A model generated the notes under the pieces. It was not told where the DNA came from. It ran no database searches and was given only the letters and a program-made list of their open reading frames with translations. The position numbers and the translations under genes are program-made. This document shows, piece after piece, positions 45,192 through 54,097 of a stretch of 64,000 nucleotides of DNA. The stretch is from Shewanella sp. 1CM18E. Lineage in GTDB: Bacteria; Pseudomonadota; Gammaproteobacteria; Enterobacterales; Shewanellaceae. Every line of letters starts with the position of its first letter. The stretch's first letter is position 1. Where the stretch lies: positions 62,001 to 126,000 of the forward strand of contig NZ_JALNTW010000008.1 of assembly GCF_023161665.1 (NCBI RefSeq), written 5' to 3'.

Positions 45192-47609
45192 ATGACGTTA
45201 GATCTGCACAAAGCTTTAGTTGAACAGTTAAAACCTTTACTGATGGAGCCTAACTTTCAAGAGTTATTCGATCAACTAACCGCTGATGAAACAAACTCAA
45301 CCCGCTTTTTGCTTAAAATGGAGCTCACTCGTATTGCTTCAATTTGTACTCGCAACATAGATCTACGCCATAAAACCGAACTTAATTGTGAAGAGTTTCA
45401 GTTTGCTGGCCAGCGTCACTATTTAGACCAACCAGCCAAAGACTGCTTTTTAGAAGCCCTTGCTCTGTATCGAGACGAATATACCTTAGGTGTTTATGAG
45501 CAAGTTATTAATTGTCATAAACAACGAATTCTAAAGCAACGTAAAGCAAGCCAACAAAATATCATCAGCGAAACCTCCCCTTTTGTGGCTAAAGGCGTAG
45601 TTTTAGGTAGCTACTTTGCGCGCTCAGAAGAGCGTATGAATTACAGTATGCGCATCAGCGTTATTCAAGGACAACAATCATTAACCGGCATAACTGTTGA
45701 TTTGTCTGTTGGCGGCGCAAGAATACGCCTACCAGCCAAACATCATTTACGCACAAGTCAGCCTATTCGAGTCAAACTCGAAGAACTAAGTGATGAGTAT
45801 TATCACAAAGATCTGCAACAAGGGGTTGATTACCAGATTATTGATGTTGAACAGAATCAAGAGTTCAGCTGGCTGAGACTTAAGCGTATATCAGGCTCTG
45901 AAGCACTGTCTGATATTTTGCGAAACCTAATTAGAGGCTATAAATACCGCTATAAAGTCAATGTTAACGATGTACTCGTTAGCACTAAAGGCCTTGGCTT
46001 TGAGCGCCAATATTTGCCGCGCTTGCCACATATGCCATTATTTGTTGAGCAAATCATTGATAGCGATAACCAGCAGCACTACAAACTCAGCCATAAGCTG
46101 CTTAGCCGCGACAATCAAGGGATCTGTCAATACTTCAAAGATGAAGATGATATTAGTCAACTCAGTGGTTTTTTAACCCCTGAACGGATAAAGTTAATTA
46201 TTGAATCTGATGAAAATAGTGAACATTGTCAAGTATTTAGCTTTATATTTCACGCTCAAGGCTGTAAATACTTTTACTCTGCAAGTTTAGCGGAACTCAA
46301 AAGTAAGAATTTATTGGCATTATTTTTAAGTTTTAGCGCCGCAAAACCAAGCTTCAAAATATTCAGAGTAACCAAACACACCATAGATCATAAGCAGTCA
46401 TACAAAGCCTGCATACTACCGGGGGATGAAGGACGTTACTCGCCGCAAGCAGAAGCTCAACTTGGCGCCTTTAGCCATGTTTTACAAATAATTGATGCAA
46501 CAAGCTCAGATCCTGCAAAACAGTATCAAGCTTGGGAGCAAATCCATCAAGCAAGTGAGCAACTACCAAGTGTTAATTCGTTAAAAGTGTTTGGCCAAAA
46601 CAAAGTTAGCCAACACACCATTACACTTATCTCTTTGCAATTTAGTGAGCGACGCAATGAGTCGCGCTTTGCATTTAAAACCGCCGTGCAGCTCACTCAA
46701 GGTAAAGTCAGTGCGATAGCGTCGACAGATGACATATCTACCCGAGGTATGAAGCTCACTTTAACAGAGCCTGTTGAGTTTAACCAAGCTGAGCCAATTG
46801 CTGTTAGTTTTCCTAAACTGCAGACTCTTGCAGGCAAAACATCGCTACAGATGCTGCCTTACCAACTATTACGTACCCGTAAAAACGGCGTGACTTTGCA
46901 CCTTTCGGCCCAAGTCGGCCATACGCCACATGCTGGAGTAGAGTTTTTAAATCGCTTAATTAGGCATAATCGCGAAAAGCTACAAAAACTGACTGAAGGT
47001 CAACATGATGTGCAAGAGCTGGCCGATGGCATGAAGAACCTTGTGATGCGCAAACTTGCATCAGTTCCCTATTTTGTCGAGCGCACGGTCAAATCTGCCC
47101 GCATATCAACACTGGGGATAAGTACCGAACAAAACCATATTGCCAATATTTTTGCATCTAAGAGCGATGATACCCTTGCCTACGATTTGGCGCCGTTGCT
47201 GATGGATGACAAATTAAAACGTCACTTCATTGCGCCTATCCGCAACATGAAACCACAGGATCCTTTATCCTACTTTGAAGTTTATGTGCAGCTATCACGT
47301 ATGTCACAGGGCAAAATGAAAGTACGCTGTATAAGCGATACTGAACTGCCTGAACTGGATCAACAATTAGGCTTTATTAAGCGCAGCCAAGAGCTTGGCG
47401 AATTCATCGCTTTACGCGTATATCGCGGCGCAGCGGGTAAACCTGACTTAAGCTATATCCGCCGCGAACGTGAATACTTAACTAAGCATGCTTCTCACAA
47501 AACCAAAAAGCTTGAAGAGCAACTGTGGAACATTATAGGTGTCGGTGAGTTTTTAGATATCACCCCAGAAGTGATGTTGAGGTTCCCAGAGTTAGGCTTC
47601 AAAGCTTAA
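45192..47609 (+). CDS. large protein with two PilZ domains
   Basis: The 805-residue protein holds two PilZ domains with intact motifs. The first is near residues 145-250, with RSEERMNYSMRI and DLSVGGARI. The second is near 485-600, with ERRNESRF and DDISTRGMKL. The rest is predicted soluble, with no signal peptide or membrane helix, and I recognise no other domain. Binding of two c-di-GMP-loaded sites would suit a signalling receptor. It is divergent from radA and separated by about 150 bases. ATG at 45192 is preferred over an upstream TTG, as AAGAAG lies just ahead. Function is unknown. Confidence 0.8.
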   Translation: MTLDLHKALVEQLKPLLMEPNFQELFDQLTADETNSTRFLLKMELTRIASICTRNIDLRHKTELNCEEFQFAGQRHYLDQPAKDCFLEALALYRDEYTLGVYEQVINCHKQRILKQRKASQQNIISETSPFVAKGVVLGSYFARSEERMNYSMRISVIQGQQSLTGITVDLSVGGARIRLPAKHHLRTSQPIRVKLEELSDEYYHKDLQQGVDYQIIDVEQNQEFSWLRLKRISGSEALSDILRNLIRGYKYRYKVNVNDVLVSTKGLGFERQYLPRLPHMPLFVEQIIDSDNQQHYKLSHKLLSRDNQGICQYFKDEDDISQLSGFLTPERIKLIIESDENSEHCQVFSFIFHAQGCKYFYSASLAELKSKNLLALFLSFSAAKPSFKIFRVTKHTIDHKQSYKACILPGDEGRYSPQAEAQLGAFSHVLQIIDATSSDPAKQYQAWEQIHQASEQLPSVNSLKVFGQNKVSQHTITLISLQFSERRNESRFAFKTAVQLTQGKVSAIASTDDISTRGMKLTLTEPVEFNQAEPIAVSFPKLQTLAGKTSLQMLPYQLLRTRKNGVTLHLSAQVGHTPHAGVEFLNRLIRHNREKLQKLTEGQHDVQELADGMKNLVMRKLASVPYFVERTVKSARISTLGISTEQNHIANIFASKSDDTLAYDLAPLLMDDKLKRHFIAPIRNMKPQDPLSYFEVYVQLSRMSQGKMKVRCISDTELPELDQQLGFIKRSQELGEFIALRVYRGAAGKPDLSYIRREREYLTKHASHKTKKLEEQLWNIIGVGEFLDITPEVMLRFPELGFKA

Positions 47610-47682
47610 GTCTTGCCAATTTATTTAAAACGCAAAACTTAAGCTCACAGTCCCTTGTCACCAATAGCTATTAGCAGCATTA

Positions 47683-48132
47683 TCAAACTTTATGCTTAAT
47701 CACTCGATACATAAAGCCAACCACTAACAGGTTAATGCATAATATTGCTGCAGTTAATAAACTCGGCTTGGTCAACAGGCCATAGATCTCAAATGGTAAG
47801 TAAATCGCCCCACTTAATAGTGCAAACCACTCGGTCCAAACTAGGCTATGCCAGAGTCCGTATGCTTCTATAAAACGAATCAGCGCATAAAGGCTGGCAC
47901 CAGCCATCACCAAATAAATATTAGCCGCACTCACTTTGCCCGCTTCAAGCACAACATCTTGCACCAAATGGTTGGCCGGATTTAAATGCAAGTGAGCAAT
48001 TAACGCTTCTATGACTTGCTGTACATTACCACCAGCAAGCTTATGTAATTCAAAAATCACTAATACGGATAACAAGCCTTTAGTTGCTTCCAGCATAGAT
48101 ACCGCTTTTAGGCCTTTATTCACTGACGACAT
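47683..48132 (-). CDS. DUF2127 membrane protein
   Basis: The 149-residue protein has four membrane helices and DUF2127-type segments: KAVSMLEATKGLLSVLVIFE at the start, YALIRFIEAYGLWHSLVWTE in the middle and LPFEIYGLLTKPSLLTAA near the end. DUF2127 is uncharacterised. The gene is convergent to the large PilZ gene and is transcribed alone. Confidence 0.85.
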   Translation of the reverse strand: MSSVNKGLKAVSMLEATKGLLSVLVIFELHKLAGGNVQQVIEALIAHLHLNPANHLVQDVVLEAGKVSAANIYLVMAGASLYALIRFIEAYGLWHSLVWTEWFALLSGAIYLPFEIYGLLTKPSLLTAAILCINLLVVGFMYRVIKHKV

Positions 48133-48576
48133 AATTCTCTTACGCTTAGTTATAGAGTAACTTTATCAAATACTCGTTAAATCCAATTCAAGTTGAGCCT
48201 AGTTATTTTAAACCAGTTTAAACAAATTCATCGGCTTATTAATTAGCTTTAATGCAGACCTGTTTTTGCTTATAAAACCAGCATGACAGACGCCTAAATG
48301 GTCACCAACAATTCAAAATTTGAGCAAGCAACAATCATTGATTAACGACTGATGAACTGAAGATGTATTTTTATTAATGAAAGGGAATAGTTAATTAGCC
48401 TCATCAAATCCTGATGTATAGTGCTGACACAAGCAATTTGCGCATAAATCTGAGAAACTAACTCCCATTTTGGTCGCTAAAATGCTAAAACAGGCTCGAC
48501 AGTTAAGTACTCATCTCAAACCTCTAAAGCATTAGGCACACGGCTTGAGATTTAGGCCCATTTAGGAACACCGACA
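48133..48576. other. 444-bp gene-free region before the DedA gene
   Basis: AT-rich spacer between divergent genes. No hairpin, repeat or regulatory site stood out apart from unspecific A/T tracts; promoters of both genes must lie here. Confidence 0.4.
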
Positions 48577-49308
48577 ATGCTAGATTCATTTGTCTCAGTT
48601 ATTACCGCACTTTGGCACCAAGATTTTGCTTTGTTACAAAGCCCTGGCAGTGCCGCCATGATTTATCTTTGTATTTTTACCTTAATTTGGCTAGAAAGCG
48701 CGCTTCTTCCCGCAGCGCCAATGCCTTGTGATAGCGTGGTCATTCTCTCCGGCAGCTTAGCCGCCGCAGGGATTATTAGCTTACCTTTAGCCTTTATTGC
48801 ATTATTAGTTGCTGGTGCGACGGGTAGCTGGGTGGCATTTATTCAAGGCCGCTGGTTACACCGCTTACCTAAAATTCAGCGCTGGATTGATGCTGTTCCC
48901 GAAAAGCGCATGAAAACCGTAGATAAGTTATTAAATAAACATGGATTATTAGCATTATTTATTGCTCGCTTTATTCCGGTTGTTCGTCCTTTATTACCTT
49001 TGATGATGGGATTACACGTTAAAAATGTGGCTCATTTCCATTACTTTGCTTGGTTAAGTGCAGCGAGTTGGAGCGGCTTATTATTAGGCTTTGGTTACGC
49101 CTTATCCTATCTACCAGAAAATATTGCAAAGTTTGTGACTATGGCACTGATCATTGCACCATTTGTTACCTTAGCCATTGCGATTATTAGTATATTAAGC
49201 AGCTTTATCATCAAGAAAAGACGCGCTAAAAAGTCTATCGTTGCTGAGATCATTCAAGAAAGTGTATTAGTTAAACCGCAAAATATTATTAAAAAACCTG
49301 TTGAATAA
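48577..49308 (+). CDS. DedA-family membrane protein
   Basis: The 243-residue protein has the DedA/SNARE-associated fold: WLESALLPAAPMPCDSVVIL near residue 37 with the conserved Glu and Pro residues, and LFIARFIPVVRPLLPLMMG near 127, the family's FxRFxPxxR motif. Five or so membrane helices surround a re-entrant pair, and a basic C-terminal tail of about 40 residues is cytoplasmic. DedA proteins flip undecaprenyl phosphate or phospholipids and affect membrane potential. A terminator follows. Confidence 0.9.
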   Translation: MLDSFVSVITALWHQDFALLQSPGSAAMIYLCIFTLIWLESALLPAAPMPCDSVVILSGSLAAAGIISLPLAFIALLVAGATGSWVAFIQGRWLHRLPKIQRWIDAVPEKRMKTVDKLLNKHGLLALFIARFIPVVRPLLPLMMGLHVKNVAHFHYFAWLSAASWSGLLLGFGYALSYLPENIAKFVTMALIIAPFVTLAIAIISILSSFIIKKRRAKKSIVAEIIQESVLVKPQNIIKKPVE

Positions 49309-49345
49309 ATAGCGTAAGCTACAGTGATGTACTAACCCTTTCTAT

Positions 49346-49375
49346 AAAGCCCTGTTTGATAACAGGGCTTTTTTG
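49346..49375 (+). terminator. terminator after the DedA gene
   Basis: AAAGCCCTGTT and AACAGGGCTTT form an 11-bp stem with a TGAT loop and a run of six T. Confidence 0.9.
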
Positions 49376-49859
49376 TAGTGCTTGTTTGTATCGCCTGTCT
49401 GTATCGCTCACCCTGAGATCTTGAACTTTCTAATAATTGTACTGTTAGGGTTTCACAATATTCATTCCAACTTATCAGCTAAAGCTATAAGTTACTGCTT
49501 ACCGAGCGAATACTTGGAGTGTGGTCAAGTATAGGCATACATCGAGAGCTTTATCAGCAAGGCCAAGCCCTGAATGCTTATTCTATCCCCCTAAGGCCGG
49601 AGCTAAATAATTAGCAGCAGTCTTGTTGCAGAAAGAAACTGTGTTTAATGCCATTTTAAATGGCTCTTATATTTGCTAGCAAAACTCAACTTTTAGCGCT
49701 ATTTGAACAACGACCTTTTAGCCAACTTTTCACTCAATATAAGCTCGCTAATTTTGCTTAGCGACCTTCTGATAAGTTAAGAGCTAGTGCCTTAGTTAAG
49801 AGTTAGATAAAATCCGGCGTTCAATGAGCGTAACGACGAATCTGAAATATTATAAGCAT
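49376..49859. other. gene-free region between two convergent units
   Basis: About 480 bases between the DedA terminator and the reductase terminator. Small inverted repeats are visible: AACTTAT-C-AGCT with AGCTATAAGTT near 49470 and GCCATTT/AAATGGC near 49650. No coding frame or recognisable RNA gene is supported; the length is unusual for a convergent gap. Confidence 0.4.
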
Positions 49860-49885
49860 AAAAAAGCCCAAGTATTACTTGGGCT
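49860..49885 (-). terminator. terminator of the reductase operon
   Basis: On the minus strand AGCCCAAG and CTTGGGCT form an 8-bp stem with a 5-base loop followed by a T-run, 30 bases after the last gene. Confidence 0.85.
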
Positions 49886-49915
49886 GTTAGCTAAATGAAT
49901 TAACATTACTAATGG

Positions 49916-50863
49916 CTAACTAATGTAACTTTGACCTGCGTACACCACAAAGTGCCTCAGTGCTAATACACCAATGATAGTGCTGCACGATACTGTAATT
50001 AAGAAGCCTTTAGTATGGCGCCACGCCTTAGGTGCTAGCGTGCTTGCAAGTACTGGCACAACCAAACCTAAGCCAACTACACCAATCCAAAATACACTTG
50101 CCCAAGTGCCTGTCGTAATCGCTGCTGTTGCCGCCTGAGCAGCTGGGCCTGAAAAGTTAAGACCAACAAACAACAGGACTAAACAAAGCGCTTCGTTAAA
50201 GGCTACTGGATACTCGATGCGGTGCACTTGTTCGATACAATCAGACTCTTTTTTACTAAAGAATAAGGTTGCTACCAAGATGTTACCCGCAGAGCCAACT
50301 GACAGTGCAGACGCCAAGAACAAGGCTGGTAATACCGCAGTGTTCAAGATTGGGTAACTAATCAAAGCCGATAGTAAGAAGCCAGTGTAAACCCCTACGC
50401 CTAAGCCAAGGGCGAAAATCAGTTTATTAAGACTATTTTCAACTTGGCGACACACTTTAAGAATGCCAGCTAACCAAGGTGCATACTGTAGTACCTGCTT
50501 TTCAAACACTAAGGCAGCGAATACAAATACCAGCGGAATATAAACCAGCAGCGCAATTACACCCCATGCCATAACAGAGGTCAGGTTGTAGTTAAGCAAA
50601 ATATGGTAAAACTCAAATGGCTTGGTTAAATCCAATACCAACAGCGCCATACCTAAGCTGATTGCGACAGGTCCAATAATCGCTGCAGCCTTAATAACTG
50701 GTAAACCTTCTGTAGGTTGACCACGGCTTTGTTTGTACCATTTAAGACCAATAGCCACCAGCATTGAACCCGCTGATAAACCCGCCATAAACAAGTAGAC
50801 TGCGATGATCCAGTTCCATACTACTGGATCGTATTGCTCCATTGAGCCCCAGATATTGTTCAT
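49916..50863 (-). CDS. psrC: thiosulfate/polysulfide reductase membrane subunit (NrfD/PsrC type)
   Basis: The 315-residue protein has eight to nine membrane helices in the NrfD/PsrC pattern: WNWIIAVYLFMAGLSAGSML at the start, LDLTKPFEFYHILLNYNLTS in the middle and SVGSAGNILVATLFF later. It is the quinol-oxidising membrane anchor that passes electrons to the iron-sulfur subunit. It differs from the cytochrome-b PhsC of Salmonella, so the enzyme is Psr-like in its anchor. Its start overlaps the stop of psrB by four bases. Confidence 0.9.
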   Translation of the reverse strand: MNNIWGSMEQYDPVVWNWIIAVYLFMAGLSAGSMLVAIGLKWYKQSRGQPTEGLPVIKAAAIIGPVAISLGMALLVLDLTKPFEFYHILLNYNLTSVMAWGVIALLVYIPLVFVFAALVFEKQVLQYAPWLAGILKVCRQVENSLNKLIFALGLGVGVYTGFLLSALISYPILNTAVLPALFLASALSVGSAGNILVATLFFSKKESDCIEQVHRIEYPVAFNEALCLVLLFVGLNFSGPAAQAATAAITTGTWASVFWIGVVGLGLVVPVLASTLAPKAWRHTKGFLITVSCSTIIGVLALRHFVVYAGQSYIS

Positions 50864-51432
50864 GCTTTGATCCCTCCTTTACGGCTAGGAATGCGGTAGA
50901 CTCTTGGCTCAGTGCCAAGGTTTACCTTTTGTTGGTAATGATTTTTGGTATCTAATACTTTGCGCACTTCAGAGTTCAGGTCATTGGCGTCACCAAAGGT
51001 CAGTGCTTGAGTTGGACAAACGCTAACACAAGCAGGCTCTTCACCACGGGCTAAGCGAGTATCTTTACAGAAGTCACACTTGTCTGGCACACGAGTCTCT
51101 GGGTTAATAAAGCGCACCTTGTAAGGACAAGCTGCAACGCAGTACAAGCAACCTACGCACTTTTTCTCGTTGATAGACACAATGCCATCTGCGTTAACAT
51201 AAGCTGCACCTGTTGGGCACACCTTAACGCAAGGTGCGTTTTCACATTGCTCGCAGGAAACGCGATTATATTTAAAATGTAAATGTGGGAAGTTGCCGTA
51301 TGGCCCCTCGATTCTCACTTGAATGCGAGTTACCGACTCAGGCACATTGTTTTCACTGCGGCAAGCCACGTTACACGCTTGGCAGCCAATGCACTTGTTT
51401 TCATCGTGCACTAGAACATAACGCTTAGTCAT
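50860..51432 (-). CDS. psrB: thiosulfate/polysulfide reductase iron-sulfur subunit (PsrB/PhsB type)
   Basis: The 190-residue protein has four ferredoxin-like cysteine sets: CIGCQACNVACRSENNVPE, CEQCENAPCVKVCPTGA, CVGCLYCVAACPYKVR and CDFCKDTRLARGEEPACVSV followed by CP. These hold four [4Fe-4S] clusters, as in PsrB, TtrB and NrfC. It links the membrane subunit to the molybdenum subunit on the periplasmic side. It lies between psrA and psrC with a 12-base gap upstream and a 4-base overlap downstream. Confidence 0.92.
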   Translation of the reverse strand: MTKRYVLVHDENKCIGCQACNVACRSENNVPESVTRIQVRIEGPYGNFPHLHFKYNRVSCEQCENAPCVKVCPTGAAYVNADGIVSINEKKCVGCLYCVAACPYKVRFINPETRVPDKCDFCKDTRLARGEEPACVSVCPTQALTFGDANDLNSEVRKVLDTKNHYQQKVNLGTEPRVYRIPSRKGGIKA

Positions 51433-51444
51433 AATTAACTCCGA

Positions 51445-53721
51445 TTAAATCTTGGCAACTTTAACGCCGGTTGTATGCAGGTTCATACCTGTTACCGGAG
51501 AAGTCACGTGAGGAAGTAAGTTACCGCAATGCACGCCTTTACCAGTTGCACGAGCAAGTTCTTTATTCTTTGAGCCACAGCCCATATAAGCAAATACTGT
51601 GTCAGGGCGAATACCTGGGGTCACTAATGCGTGACCTTCTTCGCTGCCAGTATCGTTATAGATGCGGATCTTGTCGCCACTAGAGATATTTAATAGGCCT
51701 GCTGTGATCGGGTGGATCCACAAGGCATTGTCAGACATCAAGTTAGCTAGCATTGGTACGTTTTGAGTTGCAGCATTAGTGTGTACCGCGACCTTGCCTT
51801 GAATGAAAAACAGCTCATCTGCTTTTTTCATGGTCACTTCGCGGTAACGGATCACCCCGCGGCCTGGTGCCATTTTCTCGACCTTGTCTGAGCTAAGCTC
51901 AATCTTGCCGCTTGGTGTCTTGAAGCTTAAGTGGCTAGCGTATGTGCCATTTTCATCAAGTGGTTTAGCACTAGGGTAAGCAGCAGCAAAATCTCTCACC
52001 ATGCTAGGCTCACGCAGCATCAAAGGCTTACCAAAGCTAACAAAGCCTTCGTCTTTGATTTTTCTTAGTAGGTTTACATCACGTTGCACTTGGAATAGCT
52101 GCAATGTTTCCATGTTTTCCCATGGGAAGAACTGGCCTTGACCTAACTCAACTGCAAGTTCTTTCCAGATCTGCCAACTTGGCTTGGTATCACCAATGGT
52201 TTCAACTACGCGTTGACGTACATAGTAAGCAGGATTCTTACTCGACTTGTCAGCGATCTCTTCATCACGCTCAAGGTAAGTCGACTCAGGTAGGAAAATA
52301 TCGGCATAAGCAGCTGATTCGCTGATATAAATATCGCAGGCCACGATAAAGTCGAGCTTTTGCATTGTTTCAACAATACGTGCTCTATCAGTCATGGTTT
52401 GCATTGGGTTAGTACGACTCATGACCCAAGCACGTAGCTGATAAGGTACCGCATCAAGAGTCGCGTCGAGAATAGTCTGGTAAATACCGCCTGACGACCA
52501 AGTCATGGCGTATTGTTCATCAACCATATCGATGCGCTTGGCATCAATTTTTGGCATGCCATCTACGCCCGGCTTAGCAAGTGTTGGCGCAACTTTTTCG
52601 CCAGCAAACTTGTTATAGCTAGAGGCTTTTTTGCCGAAGTACAAACCACCTTTACGCTCAATGTTGCCAACTAACACGTTGGCAGCATAAAGTGCGCGGC
52701 GCATTTCAAACTCTTCAGTGGTAAACGATGAACGGTGACCAAAATCCACTAATGCATGTGGCGCAGCAGCGGCGTATTCATGAGTAATACGGCGAATATC
52801 TTCTGCTGGTACGTCACTGACTGACTCTGCCCATTCAGGCGTGTAAGCGTTAACTTCTTTAGCAAAGTCTTCAAAACCTGTGACGTATTGTGCTACAAAG
52901 TCTTTGTCGTATAAATCGTCTTTAATCAAAACATGGCAAATGGCCAAAGCTACTGCTACATCAGTACCAGGCTTAATCGCGTACCACTCATCAGCTTTAT
53001 CTGCGACGATAGAGAAACGTGGTTCAAATACCACTAGCTTAGCGCCCTTCTCCATTTGCGCATTCATCATGCCTCGAGTCTCAGACATGTTAATGCCTTC
53101 GTACAAGTTATGACCGAAGTTGATGATGTATTTAGAGTTACTTAAGTCGCGCTTAATTTTACCGCCAAACATAGCTTTCGCAGCAATTACATAACTACCT
53201 GGGCAAGTTGATGCGTGAGTAAAGGTATTTGGGCTACCAAAGGCTTTGGCTAAATGGAATAGATGGCCTGACAAAGAGCCTGACTTAGATGAAAAGGCTA
53301 CAGTTTCTGCGCCGTGCTGAGTTTTAATTCTGTTTAGGTTTTCAGCAATCGTGCGGTAAGCTTCATCCCACTCAATTTCTTGCCAGTTACCTTCACCACG
53401 TTCACCAACACGCTTTAATGGCTTAACAATACGTTGTTTATCGTAAAGTTGGCTGTGACCTGCACCGCCACGAGCACATACAGCACCGCCAAAAGATTTA
53501 GCGTTAGCGTTACCTAAAATCGATACGTTTTTGCCATTCACCACTCGAGCTGAGATCGGACAGCGGGTTGAGCACATTTCACAAATACTTGCGACTGACT
53601 CTGCACTGCCTTGCAGCTCAGAATGTCCAAGGGCAGCCAAAGAGCCTGGAAGCGTTGCTAATGCGCAAGTCGCTGTACCCGCTCCGGCCCCTTTAATGAA
53701 GGTTCGCCGATCTAGTTTCAT
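51445..53721 (-). CDS. psrA: thiosulfate/polysulfide reductase molybdopterin subunit (PsrA/PhsA type)
   Basis: The 758-residue protein begins with a Tat signal peptide (DRRTFIKGAGAG) and a [4Fe-4S] motif, CEMCSTRCPISARVV with CARGGAG behind it. HASTCPGSYVIA carries the Cys expected to bind molybdenum. SDNALWIHP and GMNLHTTGVK lie in the C-terminal cofactor domain. Length equals that of Salmonella PhsA. The adjacent ThsS/ThsR pair points to thiosulfate as substrate, giving sulfite and sulfide in the periplasm; polysulfide or tetrathionate are alternatives. ATG at 53721 is chosen for its GGGAG 7 bases upstream and the signal peptide; a start at 53754 adds eleven residues before it. Confidence 0.9.
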   Translation of the reverse strand: MKLDRRTFIKGAGAGTATCALATLPGSLAALGHSELQGSAESVASICEMCSTRCPISARVVNGKNVSILGNANAKSFGGAVCARGGAGHSQLYDKQRIVKPLKRVGERGEGNWQEIEWDEAYRTIAENLNRIKTQHGAETVAFSSKSGSLSGHLFHLAKAFGSPNTFTHASTCPGSYVIAAKAMFGGKIKRDLSNSKYIINFGHNLYEGINMSETRGMMNAQMEKGAKLVVFEPRFSIVADKADEWYAIKPGTDVAVALAICHVLIKDDLYDKDFVAQYVTGFEDFAKEVNAYTPEWAESVSDVPAEDIRRITHEYAAAAPHALVDFGHRSSFTTEEFEMRRALYAANVLVGNIERKGGLYFGKKASSYNKFAGEKVAPTLAKPGVDGMPKIDAKRIDMVDEQYAMTWSSGGIYQTILDATLDAVPYQLRAWVMSRTNPMQTMTDRARIVETMQKLDFIVACDIYISESAAYADIFLPESTYLERDEEIADKSSKNPAYYVRQRVVETIGDTKPSWQIWKELAVELGQGQFFPWENMETLQLFQVQRDVNLLRKIKDEGFVSFGKPLMLREPSMVRDFAAAYPSAKPLDENGTYASHLSFKTPSGKIELSSDKVEKMAPGRGVIRYREVTMKKADELFFIQGKVAVHTNAATQNVPMLANLMSDNALWIHPITAGLLNISSGDKIRIYNDTGSEEGHALVTPGIRPDTVFAYMGCGSKNKELARATGKGVHCGNLLPHVTSPVTGMNLHTTGVKVAKI

Positions 53722-53848
53722 GTTAAATCTCCCAATGACAATGATCCTTAGCAAAGCGATATGTTAAGCACTGGATTAACTGCGATTTGCAATCAACCTA
53801 TTTGCTAAGGTTTTCATCATTGTTATTGAGGAGGCTAAGTTTGAATAT

Positions 53849-53862
53849 TGTGGTAAACCACA
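53849..53862. promoter_or_regulatory. TGTGGT-AA-ACCACA palindrome, site 1 (putative ThsR operator)
   Basis: A palindrome with 6-bp arms lies 128-141 bases before the psrA start. An identical 14-base copy lies at 53943-53956. An extra ACCACA half-site is present at 53918-53923. They are best explained as operators of the neighbouring response regulator. Confidence 0.6.
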
Positions 53863-53886
53863 TACCTGCTATGCCGTGAGCTTGTT

Positions 53887-53902
53887 TGTGAAGCAATTCA
53901 CA
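53887..53902. promoter_or_regulatory. candidate CRP box upstream of psrA
   Basis: TGTGA-AGCAAT-TCACA matches the CRP consensus without mismatch, between the two putative ThsR operators. CRP is a known activator of anaerobic respiration genes in Shewanella. Confidence 0.65.
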
Positions 53903-53942
53903 GTTCATTTTTACACCACCACAGCAAGTAAATACTGTAAAT

Positions 53943-53956
53943 TGTGGTAAACCACA
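53943..53956. promoter_or_regulatory. TGTGGT-AA-ACCACA palindrome, site 2 (putative ThsR operator)
   Basis: Exact second copy of the palindrome at 53849-53862; centre-to-centre distance is 94 bp, close to nine helical turns, so both would face the same side of the DNA. Confidence 0.6.
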
Positions 53957-54097
53957 TAACGTAAAAAAGATGATTTTTTTGTAGGTTATGCCCCAATAAA
54001 AGCCAAAATGTGCGGCAGACTAATAACAGTCAATACCGCACATATAGTGGTGGCGACTTATGGTTAACTTAAGCCCTATTGCACAATACGTTATAAG

